The notes under the pieces were generated by a model, which saw only the letters and a program-made list of their open reading frames with translations, had not been told where the DNA came from and made no database searches. 64,000 bases of DNA from Thermoleophilia bacterium (GTDB lineage Bacteria > Actinomycetota > Thermoleophilia > UBA2241), in contig JAWKKE010000002.1 in assembly GCA_041393415.1 (NCBI GenBank), forward strand, positions 124,001 to 188,000, written 5' to 3'. The number at the start of each line of letters is the position of its first letter. Positions within the stretch are counted from its first letter, which is position 1. Position numbers and translations under genes: made by a program. Below, piece by piece: positions 31,065 to 40,300 of this stretch.

Positions 31065-32942
31065 ATGCGGCTGCTACCTACCATCGCCGGCCCCGCCGAC
31101 CTGCGGGGACTCTCCGAGAACGAGCTCTGTTTGCTCGCCGAGGAGATCCGCGAGGTCATCCTCGGCTGCGTGAGCGAGGTGGGCGGACACCTCGCCGCCA
31201 GTCTCGGCACAGTCGAACTCAGCGTCGCCCTGCACAGTATTCTCGAGAGCCCGCGAGACAAGATCGTCTGGGATGTGGGGCATCAGTGCTATGCCCACAA
31301 GCTTCTCACCGGCCGTCAGGAGCGGTTCTGCACTATCCGCCAGCACGACGGTCTCTCAGGGTTCCCGAGCCGCGCCGAGTCGCCGCACGACACCGTCGGC
31401 ACCGGCCACGCATCAACCTCATTGAGCTACGGCCTCGGCCTCGTCGAAGCCGCACGCCTCGCGCACCGCAGCGACGAGACCGTTGTGTGCGTCATCGGCG
31501 ACGGGGCCCTCACGGGCGGAGTCGCCTTCGAAGCAATGAACCAGGCAGGCCATCTGCGCACACCACTCGTCGTCGTGGTGAACGACAACCAGATGTCCAT
31601 TCAGCCGAACGTCGGCGCACTGCAGCTCTATCTCAATCGCATCCGACTCGATCCAACGATTACGCGCCTGCGCGAAGATCTCGAGCGCAGCGTTGCACGC
31701 ATCCCCGCGATCGGCGCTCAGGCTTATCGTTTCGGCAAGGATGTCAAAGAGTCGATGAAGGCGCTGTTCGTCCCGGGCATGCTGTTCGAAGAGCTCGGCT
31801 TCGCGTACATCGGCGTGGTCGACGGCCACGACATGCACGCCCTGCGTTGCAGCATCGGGCAGGCCATCGAGACACGCCGACCGGTTGTCGTTCACGTCAA
31901 GACGGTCAAGGGCAAGGGCTACAAGCCAGCCGAGGCGCGCCCCGACGCGTTTCACGGCACCGCGCCGTTCCACCTCGGCAACGGTCAGCGTAAACGCGCA
32001 ACGGTCGGCACGACGTACACGGAGGCGTTCGGGCAGGCGCTCGTACGCCTCGCCGAGCAGGACGAGCGCATCGTCGCCGTTACCGCGGCCATGACGCAAG
32101 GCACCGGACTAGAAGCCTTCGCTCACCGCTTCCCCGAGCGCTTCTACGACGTCGGTATCGCCGAAGAGCACGCTGTGGTGTTCTCAGCCGGGCTGGCCAT
32201 CGGCGGTAGACGACCGGTCGCCGCGATCTACTCGACCTTCCTGCAGCGATCCTTCGACATGCTCATCCAAGACATCGGCCTGCAGAAGCTGCCGGTCGTC
32301 CTGGCGGTCGATCGCGCGGGACTCGTCGGCGACGACGGGCCCACGCATCACGGCGCCTTCGATCTCACCTATCTCCGCGCCATCCCGAACTTCACCGTGA
32401 TGGCGCCGTCGAGCCAGGAAGAACTGCAGCGTATGCTGGCGACCGCCTTCACCATCGACGGGCCGGTCGCTCTGCGCTACCCCCGCGGCCTCGAAGCGCC
32501 TCTGTCGCCGGCAGCAGAGCTCGCGCCGCTCGAGGTGGGGAGGGGACGCGTGGTCGAAGAGGGAAGCGGCGTGGCCCTGGTGGGCATCGGCACCGGTGTC
32601 GCCATCGCCCGCGACGCCGCCGCACTTCTGCGTGCCGACGGCGAGACGCCAACGGTGGTCGATGCGCGCTTCGTCAAGCCGCTCGACAGTGATCTGCTTT
32701 TCGGACTCGCGGCGACTCACTCCTGCATCGTCACGGTGGAGGAGAACGCCCTCGCCGGGGGCTTCGGCAGTGCAGTCCTCGAACTCCTCGCCGAGAGCGG
32801 TGTCCGCATCGTCCGCATCGGGCTGCCCGATGCCTTCGTTCCACACGGCGACCGCCAGCTACTGCTTGAGTCGGTGGGCGTCACGGCCGAAGCCGTCGCT
32901 GCCGCTGCCGTGCGGCATCTGCGACTCGCACCGGCGCGGTAG
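31065..32942 (+). CDS. dxs: 1-deoxy-D-xylulose-5-phosphate synthase
   Basis: Thiamine-diphosphate enzyme that commits pyruvate and glyceraldehyde-3-phosphate to the MEP pathway. The 625 residues match DXS: WDVGHQCYAHKLLTGR, TVGTGHASTSLSYGLG, the ThDP site GDGALTGG with VNDNQMSI, VKTVKGKGYKPAE, AVTAAMTQGTG, GIAEEHAVVFSAGLA, DRAGLVGDDGPTHHG and the C-terminal VEENALAGGFGSAV. ATG 31065 is 9 bases after an extended -10 box. tlyA follows with no gap. Confidence 0.97.
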   Translation: MRLLPTIAGPADLRGLSENELCLLAEEIREVILGCVSEVGGHLAASLGTVELSVALHSILESPRDKIVWDVGHQCYAHKLLTGRQERFCTIRQHDGLSGFPSRAESPHDTVGTGHASTSLSYGLGLVEAARLAHRSDETVVCVIGDGALTGGVAFEAMNQAGHLRTPLVVVVNDNQMSIQPNVGALQLYLNRIRLDPTITRLREDLERSVARIPAIGAQAYRFGKDVKESMKALFVPGMLFEELGFAYIGVVDGHDMHALRCSIGQAIETRRPVVVHVKTVKGKGYKPAEARPDAFHGTAPFHLGNGQRKRATVGTTYTEAFGQALVRLAEQDERIVAVTAAMTQGTGLEAFAHRFPERFYDVGIAEEHAVVFSAGLAIGGRRPVAAIYSTFLQRSFDMLIQDIGLQKLPVVLAVDRAGLVGDDGPTHHGAFDLTYLRAIPNFTVMAPSSQEELQRMLATAFTIDGPVALRYPRGLEAPLSPAAELAPLEVGRGRVVEEGSGVALVGIGTGVAIARDAAALLRADGETPTVVDARFVKPLDSDLLFGLAATHSCIVTVEENALAGGFGSAVLELLAESGVRIVRIGLPDAFVPHGDRQLLLESVGVTAEAVAAAAVRHLRLAPAR

Positions 32943-33749
32943 ATGGCGACCCGCGAGCGGCTGGACACGCTGCTCGTGGCGCGCGGCCTCTTCGCATCGC
33001 GCGCCCAGGCGCAAGCGGCGATTCTCGCCGGCGACATACGCGTGGGGGGAACGGTCGTCGACAAGCCCGGCACCACCGTCGCCCTCGACGCCGAAGTGAC
33101 GGTCGCGGCGCGACGGCGGTACGTCTCACGCGGCGGCGACAAGCTCGATCACGCGCTTGAGGCGCTTCGCGTCGATGTGACGGGTGAGGACGTCTGCGAC
33201 CTCGGGAGTTCCACCGGCGGCTTCGTGGACCGCCTGCTCCAAGGGGGCGCCACCCGTGTGGTCGCCGTCGACGTCGGTTACGGACAACTCGACTGGCGCC
33301 TACGCGAGGATTCCCGCGTCACCGTTCTCGAACGCACGAACGCACGGCATCTCAACGCGAACTGTCTCCCGTTCGCGCCGTCGTTTGTCACCGCCGACCT
33401 CTCTTTCGTCTCCCTGACGGTCGTTCTAGAGGCCGTGCTACAATGCCTGCGCCGCAACTACCGCGGTCTGGTGCTCGTCAAACCCCAGTTCGAGGCCGGC
33501 CGCGAACGCGTCGGAAAGGGCGGCGTGGTGCGCGATCCGGCCGTCCATCGCGACGTGCTCGAGCACGTGTGCGACTGGCTCATGGAGCACGGCGCGGCCA
33601 TCCTCGGAGTTTGCGACTCGGGGCATCCTGGGCCAAAGGGGAACGTGGAATACTTCGTCTACTTCCGCGAAGCGGTGGCACCAGACGGCGAACCGCCGGT
33701 GAACGTCCCTGCTCTTGTCGCACGCGCTGTTCAGGATGCCCATGCCTAA
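32943..33749 (+). CDS. tlyA: TlyA-type rRNA (cytidine-2'-O)-methyltransferase
   Basis: Family member of TlyA, which methylates 16S and 23S rRNA and affects capreomycin sensitivity in mycobacteria. The 268 residues begin with an S4 RNA-binding domain (ERLDTLLVARGLFASRAQAQ, VNKPG-like VDKPGTTVA, RRYVSRGGDKLDHAL). A Rossmann methyltransferase domain follows, with VCDLGSSTGGFVDRLLQGGA, VVAVDVGYGQLDWRLR and VLVKPQFEAGRERVGKGGVV. The tlyA-nadK-recN order is highly conserved in actinobacteria. Confidence 0.95.
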   Translation: MATRERLDTLLVARGLFASRAQAQAAILAGDIRVGGTVVDKPGTTVALDAEVTVAARRRYVSRGGDKLDHALEALRVDVTGEDVCDLGSSTGGFVDRLLQGGATRVVAVDVGYGQLDWRLREDSRVTVLERTNARHLNANCLPFAPSFVTADLSFVSLTVVLEAVLQCLRRNYRGLVLVKPQFEAGRERVGKGGVVRDPAVHRDVLEHVCDWLMEHGAAILGVCDSGHPGPKGNVEYFVYFREAVAPDGEPPVNVPALVARAVQDAHA

Positions 33750-34611
33750 GCCGCTACGTCGCATCGTCGTGCGTACGCACCACTTCAGCGCGGCCGCCGA
33801 TACCGCACTCCAGGAGCTCTGTGCTCTGGCGCACGAACACGAGCTCGAACTCCTCGTCTCGCCCGCGGAAGTACAGAAGCATCCTCAGCTCGCCGGACTC
33901 AACGTCCAAGTGGTCGACGACACCGACGCACGCGCGGCAGACCTCTGCCTCGTCTTCGGTGGCGACGGCACCGTGCTGCGGTCGCTCGGCCACTTCCTCG
34001 GCAGCGAGGTGCCGACGCTCGGTGTCAACTTCGGCAACGTCGGCTTTCTCGCCGCACTTCCCCGCCACAACTGGGCGCAGCGCCTGCCCGCGGTGCTCGC
34101 CGGCGACTACCGCGTCGTCGAACTCCTTACCGTCGCCGTGCACCACGACGGCCAGACGTTCACCGGTGTCAACGACGTCGTCATCAGTCGCGTCGGCGGA
34201 CGTCACGTTCTCCAACTCGAGTACGAAGTCGCCGGTATGGCGGTCGGCACCATGTCCTGCGATGGCCTCATCGTCGCCTCACCAGCAGGCTCCACCGCCT
34301 ACAACCTCTCGTGCAGCGGCCCCATCGTGGAGTGGACGGCCAGCGTCCTCGTCCTCAATTTCATCGCTCCGCATTCTCTCGCCTTCCGACCGGTCGTCGT
34401 GCAGCCGGATCACGCCATCGTCGCACGCAACATCTCGCCCTCGCAGGAGGCGGAATTGGTCGTCGACGGAGAGGCGGTGGGCATGCTCGGCCGCGACGCC
34501 GCCGTCAGCATCGCGGCCGGATCTGTTCGCGCCCGCCTCCTCATTACCGCAGAGACGTCGTTCTACGAGAACGTCGAGCGCAAGCTCTTCGATCGCCGCC
34601 GTGCTCGCTGA
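33742..34611 (+). CDS. nadK: NAD kinase
   Basis: Phosphorylates NAD to NADP. The 289 residues contain the catalytic GGDGTVLRS, NFGNVGFLAAL, VNDVVISR, DGLIVASPAGSTAYNLSCSG and the late QEAELVVDGEAVG. I chose ATG 33742, five bases after AGGA; ATG 33736 is also in frame. The gene overlaps the end of tlyA, and recN starts inside its last codons. Confidence 0.95.
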   Translation: MPKPLRRIVVRTHHFSAAADTALQELCALAHEHELELLVSPAEVQKHPQLAGLNVQVVDDTDARAADLCLVFGGDGTVLRSLGHFLGSEVPTLGVNFGNVGFLAALPRHNWAQRLPAVLAGDYRVVELLTVAVHHDGQTFTGVNDVVISRVGGRHVLQLEYEVAGMAVGTMSCDGLIVASPAGSTAYNLSCSGPIVEWTASVLVLNFIAPHSLAFRPVVVQPDHAIVARNISPSQEAELVVDGEAVGMLGRDAAVSIAAGSVRARLLITAETSFYENVERKLFDRRRAR

Positions 34612-36253
34612 GCTCGCCGTCGACGATCTCGTCCTGATCGCCACGGCGCGACTCGAGTTCGCACCGGGCCTCAACGTGATTACCGGCGAGACGGGTGCGG
34701 GAAAGTCGCTACTCGCACAGGCCATAGGTCTGCTGATGGGGCAGCGAGGCGGCGACGAGCTCGTCCGCGGCGGCGCGGAGCGTGCCCTCGTGCAGGCGCT
34801 CTTCGAGAGCCCGAACGGCAGCATTGCCGTCGCCCGCGAATTCCCACGCGGCGGCCGCTCGCGCGCGCGTATCGACGGACTCCTCAGCTCGGCCGCGGCC
34901 GTCGAGGATGCGCTGCAGCAGCGCCTCGCGTTCTACGGCCAACTCGAGCACACTCGCCTGCTGCAACTGGATCAGCAGCTTCGTCTTCTGGACGGCGCCG
35001 CCGCCGACCTTCTCGACCCGTTGGCGCGCGCCTACGAGGCCGCCTACGCCGAAGCACGCACCAAGAAGCGCCATCACGACTCGCTGTGCGCCACGCGCGA
35101 CGAGCGCGCGCATGAGCTCGATCTCTTGCGTTTCCAGATTGACGAGATCGCGCGCGCCGGCCTCGCACCGGGTGAAGATACTGGGCTTGAGCGCGACCGC
35201 GAACGGATGCGGCATGCGGCGCGACTGCTGGAACGAGTCGGCGGCGCCTATGCGCTTCTCGCCGGCGACGACGAGGGAGCCAGCGCCATCGACAGCCTGC
35301 GCGCCGCCCACCGACTCGTGGCCGAGGCAGCGAGCCTTGACGGCACGTTGGAGCCGGTCTCAACGCGCCTCGACGCGCTCTGCGCCGAACTCGACGACGT
35401 GGCCGCGGTTCTGCGCGCATACGTTGACGACCTCGACGTCGATCCCGCGCGCCGCGATGCACTCGAGCTGCGACACGACCAGATCAAGACGCTCCTGCGC
35501 AAGTACGGCGACTCGGTCGAAGCTGTGCTCGAGTTCGCCGCGGCAGCGGAGCAGCGCCTGGCCGCCGCCGAGCGCCAGGCAGACGACGAGGACACCTCCG
35601 CAGCGGCAGCAGCAACTGCTGAGCAGCGTGCAATCGCCGCCGCACGAGCACTCGGCGACGCACGACGCTCCGTCGCGCCACGTGTCGCCGCTCAGGTCGA
35701 GGGCGAGCTACGCACACTGGCGATGCCACACGCCACCTTCGCGATTACCGTCAGCGGCAGTGCCGAGGCGTTCTCGGACCTGGGTCCGCATGGTGCGGAC
35801 CAGGTCGAGTTCGTCTTCAGTGCCAACCCTGGCGTCGCCGCCCGACCGTTGCGAGAGACGGCTTCGGGCGGCGAGCTCTCACGCGCTATGCTCGCCATCC
35901 GCGGCATCGTTACACTGGCCGACGACGTCGAAACGCTCGTCTTCGACGAAGTCGACCAAGGTATTGGAGGACGCACGGCAAGCGCGCTCGGCGAACGCCT
36001 GGCGCGCCTCGCGACCACCCGGCAGGTGCTCTGCATTACGCATCTGCCTCAGGTTGCTGCGTATGCGCAGCGCCACTTCGCCCTCGTCAAGGAGAGCGAC
36101 CTCGAGGCATCCAGCACGCGCACCAGCGTGGCCTTGGTAGAGGGGGAGCAACGCCTCGCCGAACTCTGCCGCATGCTCGGCGCCGACGCCGACGACGCAG
36201 CCGCGCGCGAGCACGCCGCCACCATGCTGACGAGGGCCGGGCACGCCCTCTAG
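34601..36253 (+). CDS. recN: DNA repair protein RecN
   Basis: SMC-like ATPase that acts at double-strand breaks. The 550 residues start with the ABC half containing LAVDDLVLIATARLEF and Walker A VITGETGAGKSLLAQAI. A central coiled coil follows, and the C-terminal half has the signature RETASGGELSRAMLAI, Walker B TLVFDEVDQGIGGR and the H-loop VLCITHLPQVAAYA. GTG 34601 lies in the nadK end. A terminator-like structure follows 28 bases after the stop. Confidence 0.95.
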   Translation: MLAELAVDDLVLIATARLEFAPGLNVITGETGAGKSLLAQAIGLLMGQRGGDELVRGGAERALVQALFESPNGSIAVAREFPRGGRSRARIDGLLSSAAAVEDALQQRLAFYGQLEHTRLLQLDQQLRLLDGAAADLLDPLARAYEAAYAEARTKKRHHDSLCATRDERAHELDLLRFQIDEIARAGLAPGEDTGLERDRERMRHAARLLERVGGAYALLAGDDEGASAIDSLRAAHRLVAEAASLDGTLEPVSTRLDALCAELDDVAAVLRAYVDDLDVDPARRDALELRHDQIKTLLRKYGDSVEAVLEFAAAAEQRLAAAERQADDEDTSAAAAATAEQRAIAAARALGDARRSVAPRVAAQVEGELRTLAMPHATFAITVSGSAEAFSDLGPHGADQVEFVFSANPGVAARPLRETASGGELSRAMLAIRGIVTLADDVETLVFDEVDQGIGGRTASALGERLARLATTRQVLCITHLPQVAAYAQRHFALVKESDLEASSTRTSVALVEGEQRLAELCRMLGADADDAAAREHAATMLTRAGHAL

Positions 36254-36281
36254 ACGCGCGTCCGCGCGCGCACCAAAGACT

Positions 36282-36331
36282 GGCCGGCGAACTGCCGTTG
36301 CCCCCCTCGCACCGAGACGACCGGCCTTTTT
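36282..36331 (+). terminator. Probable terminator after recN
   Basis: GGCCGG at 36282-36287 pairs with CCGGCC at 36321-36326, an inner CTCG/CGAG helix supports it, and TTTTT (36327-36331) follows directly. The loop is long, so efficiency is uncertain. The T-run overlaps the -35 box of the next promoter. Confidence 0.55.
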
Positions 36332-36357
36332 ACCAGGTCCATCGCCGATGATATAAT
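36329..36357 (+). promoter_or_regulatory. Strong housekeeping promoter of the pyrG leader
   Basis: TTTACC at 36329-36334, a 17-base spacer and a perfect TATAAT at 36352-36357. A start 7 bases on (36364, G) coincides with a GTG codon opening a 60-codon frame. The pyrG ATG is 211 bases after the -10 box. Confidence 0.75.
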
Positions 36358-36363
36358 CGCCGC

Positions 36364-36546
36364 GTGATCTATGGGCTCGCCGGTCAGAGTAGAGCGCCGG
36401 CCCGTGCACGACGAGCGGGCATGCCTCGGGTCCCGCAAAACCCTTCGTTCGGCCTAAACTGCTTCGCCGCGCGCGTCTTCGGCGCACCCGCGCGGCCGCC
36501 GAGCGAACTGCGCCCACATGAACAGCCGACGCCACGCGGAACGTAG
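36364..36546 (+). CDS. Possible leaderless 60-residue upstream ORF before pyrG
   Basis: GTG 36364 lies exactly 6 bases after TATAAT, the spacing expected for a leaderless mRNA. The frame runs 60 codons and ends 21 bases before the pyrG ATG. The product (MIYGLAGQSR..., Arg/Pro/Ala-rich) has no recognised domain. About two thirds of third positions are G or C, lower than neighbouring genes, which argues against strong coding selection. It may be a real small protein, a regulatory uORF, or chance. Confidence 0.22.
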   Translation: MIYGLAGQSRAPARARRAGMPRVPQNPSFGLNCFAARVFGAPARPPSELRPHEQPTPRGT

Positions 36547-36567
36547 AGCACGGGGGAGACGGGGGGC
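36364..36567 (+). promoter_or_regulatory. Structured 204-base leader of pyrG, unassigned
   Basis: The stretch between the promoter and pyrG can form several hairpins. One has GGG and GCCGG pairing with CCGGC-CC near 36373-36403; another has GCGGG with CCCGC near 36415-36437; and a GCCGCGCG/CGCGCGGC stem lies near 36466-36495. I recognise no known riboswitch consensus, T-box or tRNA. The B. subtilis pyrG mechanism (G-repeat addition at GGGC) needs GGGC at the start site, while here GGGC lies 15 bases after the -10 box. It could be an attenuator, an unknown sensor, or a leader-peptide region. Confidence 0.4.
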
Positions 36568-38202
36568 ATGACCAAGCACATCTTCGTGACCGGTGGCGTA
36601 GTCTCAGGATTAGGGAAGGGCATCACCGCCGCCTCGATCGGACTCCTGCTCAAAGCTCGCGGCCTGAGGGTCGCAAGCCAGAAGTTCGACCCCTACATCA
36701 ATGTCGATCCCGGCACCATGAGTCCGTTCCAGCACGGTGAGGTCTTCGTCACCGAAGACGGCGCCGAGTCCGACCTCGACCTCGGACACTACGAACGTTT
36801 CCTCGACGAGTTCGTCCAACGCGACTCCAACGTCACCACCGGTGGCATCTATAACGCCGTCATCACGAAGGAGCGGCGTGGCGACTACCTTGGCGGCACC
36901 GTTCAGGTGATCCCGCACATCACCAACGAGATCAAGAGCCGCATTCACCGCCTGGCCGACAGCACGCAGGCCGATGTGCTCATCACCGAAGTCGGCGGCA
37001 CGGTCGGCGACATCGAAAGCCTCCCGTTTCTGGAAGCGATTCGCCAGTTCCGCAAGGATATCGGCCGCGAGAACGTGCTCTACGTGCACGTCACTCTGGT
37101 ACCGGTCATGGGCGTCGTGGGCGAACCAAAGACGAAGCCCACGCAGCACTCGGTCGCCGAGTTGCGCGAGATCGGCATTCAGCCCGACGTCATCGTCGCT
37201 CGCGCAGAGGAGCCGCTTTCGCAAGGCATCCGCGAGAAGATTGCCCTGTTCTGCGACGTCGACCCCGATGCCGTCATCTCGGCCCGCGACGCCGACGACA
37301 TCTACCGCGTGCCGTTGATCATGCACGACGAGCACCTCGACGACCTCGTCGTGCGCCTGCTGCGACTCGAGACCGGCGCGCCCGACCTGGCGGTTTGGCG
37401 CGCCTTCGTGGAGCGCATCGACGCCTGCCGAGGACCCGTGACGATCGCGCTCGTGGGCAAGTACGTCCAACTGCACGAGGCGTACCTCTCGGTGTGGGAG
37501 GCGCTCAGGCACTCCGCCATTCACCATTCGCGCCGGCTCGACTTGCTCTGGATCGATTCCGAAGAGCTCAACGCCGCCTCCGTCGCGGAGCGGCTGGCGA
37601 CGGCCGATGGCGTCATCGTCCCCGGCGGGTTCGGTCAGCGCGGCATCGAGGGCAAGATCGACGCCGTGCGCTACTGCCGCGAACAGCGGATCCCTTTCCT
37701 CGGTGTCTGTCTCGGTATGCAGTGCGCCGTCGCCGAATACGCCCGCAACGTCTGCGGCATGAGCGATGCCAACTCCACGGAGTTCGACCCAAGCACGACC
37801 TACCCCGTGATCGACCTCCTGCCGGAACAGAAGGCGATCGCCGACATGGGCGGCACCATGCGTCTCGGCGCTTCGCGCGTGAAGCTTGTGCCCGATACGC
37901 GCGCGCACTCGGCCTACGGTCTAGACGAGGTCCTCGAACGGCACCGGCACCGCTACGAAGTCAACAACGACCTGCGGCCACAGCTCGAGGCGGCTGGACT
38001 GATCATCAGCGGTACCTCGCCAGACGGCCGGCTCGTCGAGATCTGCGAACTACGCGACCACCCGTGGTTCGTGGCCTCGCAGTTCCATCCTGAGTTCAAG
38101 TCGCGGCCCACGCGACCCGCACCGCTCTTTCGCGACTTCGTCGGCGCCGCAGTGCACCTCCGTGAACAGCGCGAGGAGGCCGAGGAGCCATGTCCGGTGT
38201 GA
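36568..38202 (+). CDS. pyrG: CTP synthase
   Basis: Amidates UTP to CTP. The 544 residues have the synthetase domain (KHIFVTGGVVSGLGKGITAA, KFDPYINVDPGTMSPFQHG, EDGAESDLDLGHYERF) and a class I glutaminase domain. The latter shows VPGGFGQRGIEGK, the catalytic Cys in FLGVCLGMQCAV, and the His-Glu pair in FHPEFKSRP. A GGGGGAGAC ribosome site precedes ATG 36568. It lies behind a dedicated promoter and a structured leader, so separate regulation is likely. Confidence 0.98.
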   Translation: MTKHIFVTGGVVSGLGKGITAASIGLLLKARGLRVASQKFDPYINVDPGTMSPFQHGEVFVTEDGAESDLDLGHYERFLDEFVQRDSNVTTGGIYNAVITKERRGDYLGGTVQVIPHITNEIKSRIHRLADSTQADVLITEVGGTVGDIESLPFLEAIRQFRKDIGRENVLYVHVTLVPVMGVVGEPKTKPTQHSVAELREIGIQPDVIVARAEEPLSQGIREKIALFCDVDPDAVISARDADDIYRVPLIMHDEHLDDLVVRLLRLETGAPDLAVWRAFVERIDACRGPVTIALVGKYVQLHEAYLSVWEALRHSAIHHSRRLDLLWIDSEELNAASVAERLATADGVIVPGGFGQRGIEGKIDAVRYCREQRIPFLGVCLGMQCAVAEYARNVCGMSDANSTEFDPSTTYPVIDLLPEQKAIADMGGTMRLGASRVKLVPDTRAHSAYGLDEVLERHRHRYEVNNDLRPQLEAAGLIISGTSPDGRLVEICELRDHPWFVASQFHPEFKSRPTRPAPLFRDFVGAAVHLREQREEAEEPCPV

Positions 38203-39314
38203 AAGTCGACACCTTGCGCGACCTCTTCGTCGCCCTCGCCGAAATCCGCTCGCCCTCCGGTGAGGAGCGCGCGATCGCCGACTTCGTTCACACCTACGTC
38301 ACCGAGAGCGGGCTCGTCGCGCTCGAAGACGGTACGGCGATCAGCTCCGCTTCGGCCGGCAATCTCGTGATTCGCGTCCCCGGGCGCGGCCTGGGCATCC
38401 CACTCGCGCTCTGCGCGCACCTCGACACGGTACCTCTCGCTCACGCGCCGCGAGTTACCGTCGAAGACGGCGTCGTGCGCAGCGACGGTTCCACTATCCT
38501 CGGCGCCGACGACAAGGCGGCCGTGGCCGCGCTGCTCGCCCTGTTGCGCGACGCCGTCGCCAACCCCCCCGACGCAGATGTGGAAATCCTGCTGACGACC
38601 GGGGAAGAGGTCGGCCTGCGCGGCGCCAAAGCCTTCGACCTCGCGACGCTGCGCGCCCGGGTCGTCTTCGTCTTCGACAGCGCCGGGCCACCCGGAAGCG
38701 TGATCGTCGGCGCGCCGACACACAAGCTCGTTACGGCGGCCTTCCGAGGAATCGCCGCACACGCCGGCATGGCCCCGGAAGACGGACGTAGCGCCATCCT
38801 CGCCGCTGCGCGAGCCATCGCACACCTCAGACTCGGACGCATCGACGACGAGACCACCACCAACGTCGGTCTCATCAACGGCGGAGAGGCGACGAACATC
38901 GTGCCCCGCGACTGCCTCGTTCATGCCGAGGCTCGCAGTCGCGACGACGCCAAAGTCGCGGCCGAAGTAACGCGGATGATCGAAGCCTTCACGCTGGCGG
39001 CGACCGAGACCGGAATCGACGTCGATATCGAAGTCGTCGATCAGTACCAGAGCTACCGGCACGCGCCGGACTCCTTGCCGGTTCGCTTGGCCGAGGCCGC
39101 CGCCGCCGAGGCGGGCCTAGATTTCTCTCCCTACTCAGGAAACGGCGGCTCCGATGCCAACGTCTTCAACGCGCGCGGGCTCCCCGCGCTGACCTTGGGC
39201 GTTGGCTTCGAGCGCGTCCACTCGCCCGCCGAATGCATGCGCCTCGACCGACTGACACAGGTGTACGATCTCGCCCACGCGCTCGTGCGAACGGCCGGCG
39301 CAACGCGCAGCTGA
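38190..39314 (+). CDS. M20-family metallopeptidase, PepT-like
   Basis: A 374-residue zinc peptidase related to tripeptidase T. Visible are CAHLDTVP with the metal-binding His-Asp, LGADDKAAVAALLALL, LTTGEEVGLRGAK with catalytic Glu, the dimerisation domain AFRGIAAHAGMAPEDGRSAI and GGSDANVFNARGLPALTLGVGFERVHSP near the C-terminus. The start overlaps the pyrG end by 13 bases after GAGGAG. The exact peptide substrate is not clear, so I give no symbol. Confidence 0.88.
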   Translation: MSGVKVDTLRDLFVALAEIRSPSGEERAIADFVHTYVTESGLVALEDGTAISSASAGNLVIRVPGRGLGIPLALCAHLDTVPLAHAPRVTVEDGVVRSDGSTILGADDKAAVAALLALLRDAVANPPDADVEILLTTGEEVGLRGAKAFDLATLRARVVFVFDSAGPPGSVIVGAPTHKLVTAAFRGIAAHAGMAPEDGRSAILAAARAIAHLRLGRIDDETTTNVGLINGGEATNIVPRDCLVHAEARSRDDAKVAAEVTRMIEAFTLAATETGIDVDIEVVDQYQSYRHAPDSLPVRLAEAAAAEAGLDFSPYSGNGGSDANVFNARGLPALTLGVGFERVHSPAECMRLDRLTQVYDLAHALVRTAGATRS

Positions 39315-39325
39315 GGACCAGAGGC

Positions 39326-40300
39326 TTGGCCGCCGCCCAACAGCATGGGGCCGCGCCGGGAAGCGTGCCGGACCCAGTCGTCTCCGAGTTCCTCGATGCC
39401 CTTCGCTACGAGCGCGGCAGGAGCGAGCATACCGTCGCCGCGTATCGGCGCGACCTCACGCGATTCACGCGCTTCCTGCACGACCGCGCAGCGACCGCTC
39501 CAACGGCCACCGCCGGAGATCTGCGCGACTACTTCGCCGGCGATGGCGGCGACGGCGCCGTGGCCAGTGTTGCGCGCCGTCTCGCCGCCCTGCGCGCCTT
39601 CTACGTCTATCTCGTGCGCGAAGGGAGACGCGACGACGATCCTACGCTCGGCATACGCACACCACGCCAACACCGCGATCTGCCCCGCGTCCTCGCAGTC
39701 GAGGACATCGAAGCAATCCTCGCTGCCGTCACCCCTTCGACGCCACTCGGACAACGCGACCTGGCGCTCCTCGAGCTTCTCTACGGCTGCGGTCTGCGCG
39801 TCAGCGAACTGCTCGGACTGACCGACGGCGATGTCGACCTCGAGGGCGGTATGGTGGTCTGCATGGGAAAGGGCGGCAAGGAGCGCGCCGTACCCATGGG
39901 CGGCGCGGCACAAAGGGCCGTCCGACGGTATCTCGAAGACGGCCGGCGCCACCTGACACGCGGCCGCCGCGTACCCTCGCTCTTCCTCAACGCCCACGGA
40001 CGGCCGCTGACTCGCCAGGGGGTCGCCTACATCCTCGAACGCGTCCTCGCTCGCGCCGCGCTGTCGGGGCGCGCCAGCGCGCACACGTTTCGCCATTCAT
40101 TTGCCACCCACATGCTGGCCGGCGGTGCCGATCTGCGCAGCGTGCAGGAGATGCTGGGCCACGCCAAGGTCGCGACGACTCAGGTGTACACCCATGTCTC
40201 TGCTGAGCACCTCCGGGAGGTCTTTCTCGAGACTCATCCTCGCGCTCGCAGACACCGTCCGAGCGCGCCCCCCGACAACCCTCCTGGGAGGACCGCATGA
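39326..40300 (+). CDS. xerD: Tyrosine recombinase XerD
   Basis: Resolves chromosome dimers at dif with XerC. The 324 residues have a SAM-like core-binding domain (FLDALRYERGRSEHTVAAYRR...) and the catalytic domain with Arg in YGCGLRVSELLGL, the basic KGGKERAVPMG, HTFRHSFATHML, LGHAKVATTQVYTHV (nucleophile Tyr). I assign XerD because xerD usually lies downstream of pyrG in actinobacteria. TTG 39326 follows GAGGACCAGAGG; GTG 39365 is an alternative start. The stop overlaps deoB. Confidence 0.9.
   Translation: MAAAQQHGAAPGSVPDPVVSEFLDALRYERGRSEHTVAAYRRDLTRFTRFLHDRAATAPTATAGDLRDYFAGDGGDGAVASVARRLAALRAFYVYLVREGRRDDDPTLGIRTPRQHRDLPRVLAVEDIEAILAAVTPSTPLGQRDLALLELLYGCGLRVSELLGLTDGDVDLEGGMVVCMGKGGKERAVPMGGAAQRAVRRYLEDGRRHLTRGRRVPSLFLNAHGRPLTRQGVAYILERVLARAALSGRASAHTFRHSFATHMLAGGADLRSVQEMLGHAKVATTQVYTHVSAEHLREVFLETHPRARRHRPSAPPDNPPGRTA

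Noticed and set aside
39326..40300. xerD as a phage or integron integrase
   Set aside because: No attachment repeats, tRNA gene or phage genes are nearby. Neighbours and motifs fit the chromosomal XerD.
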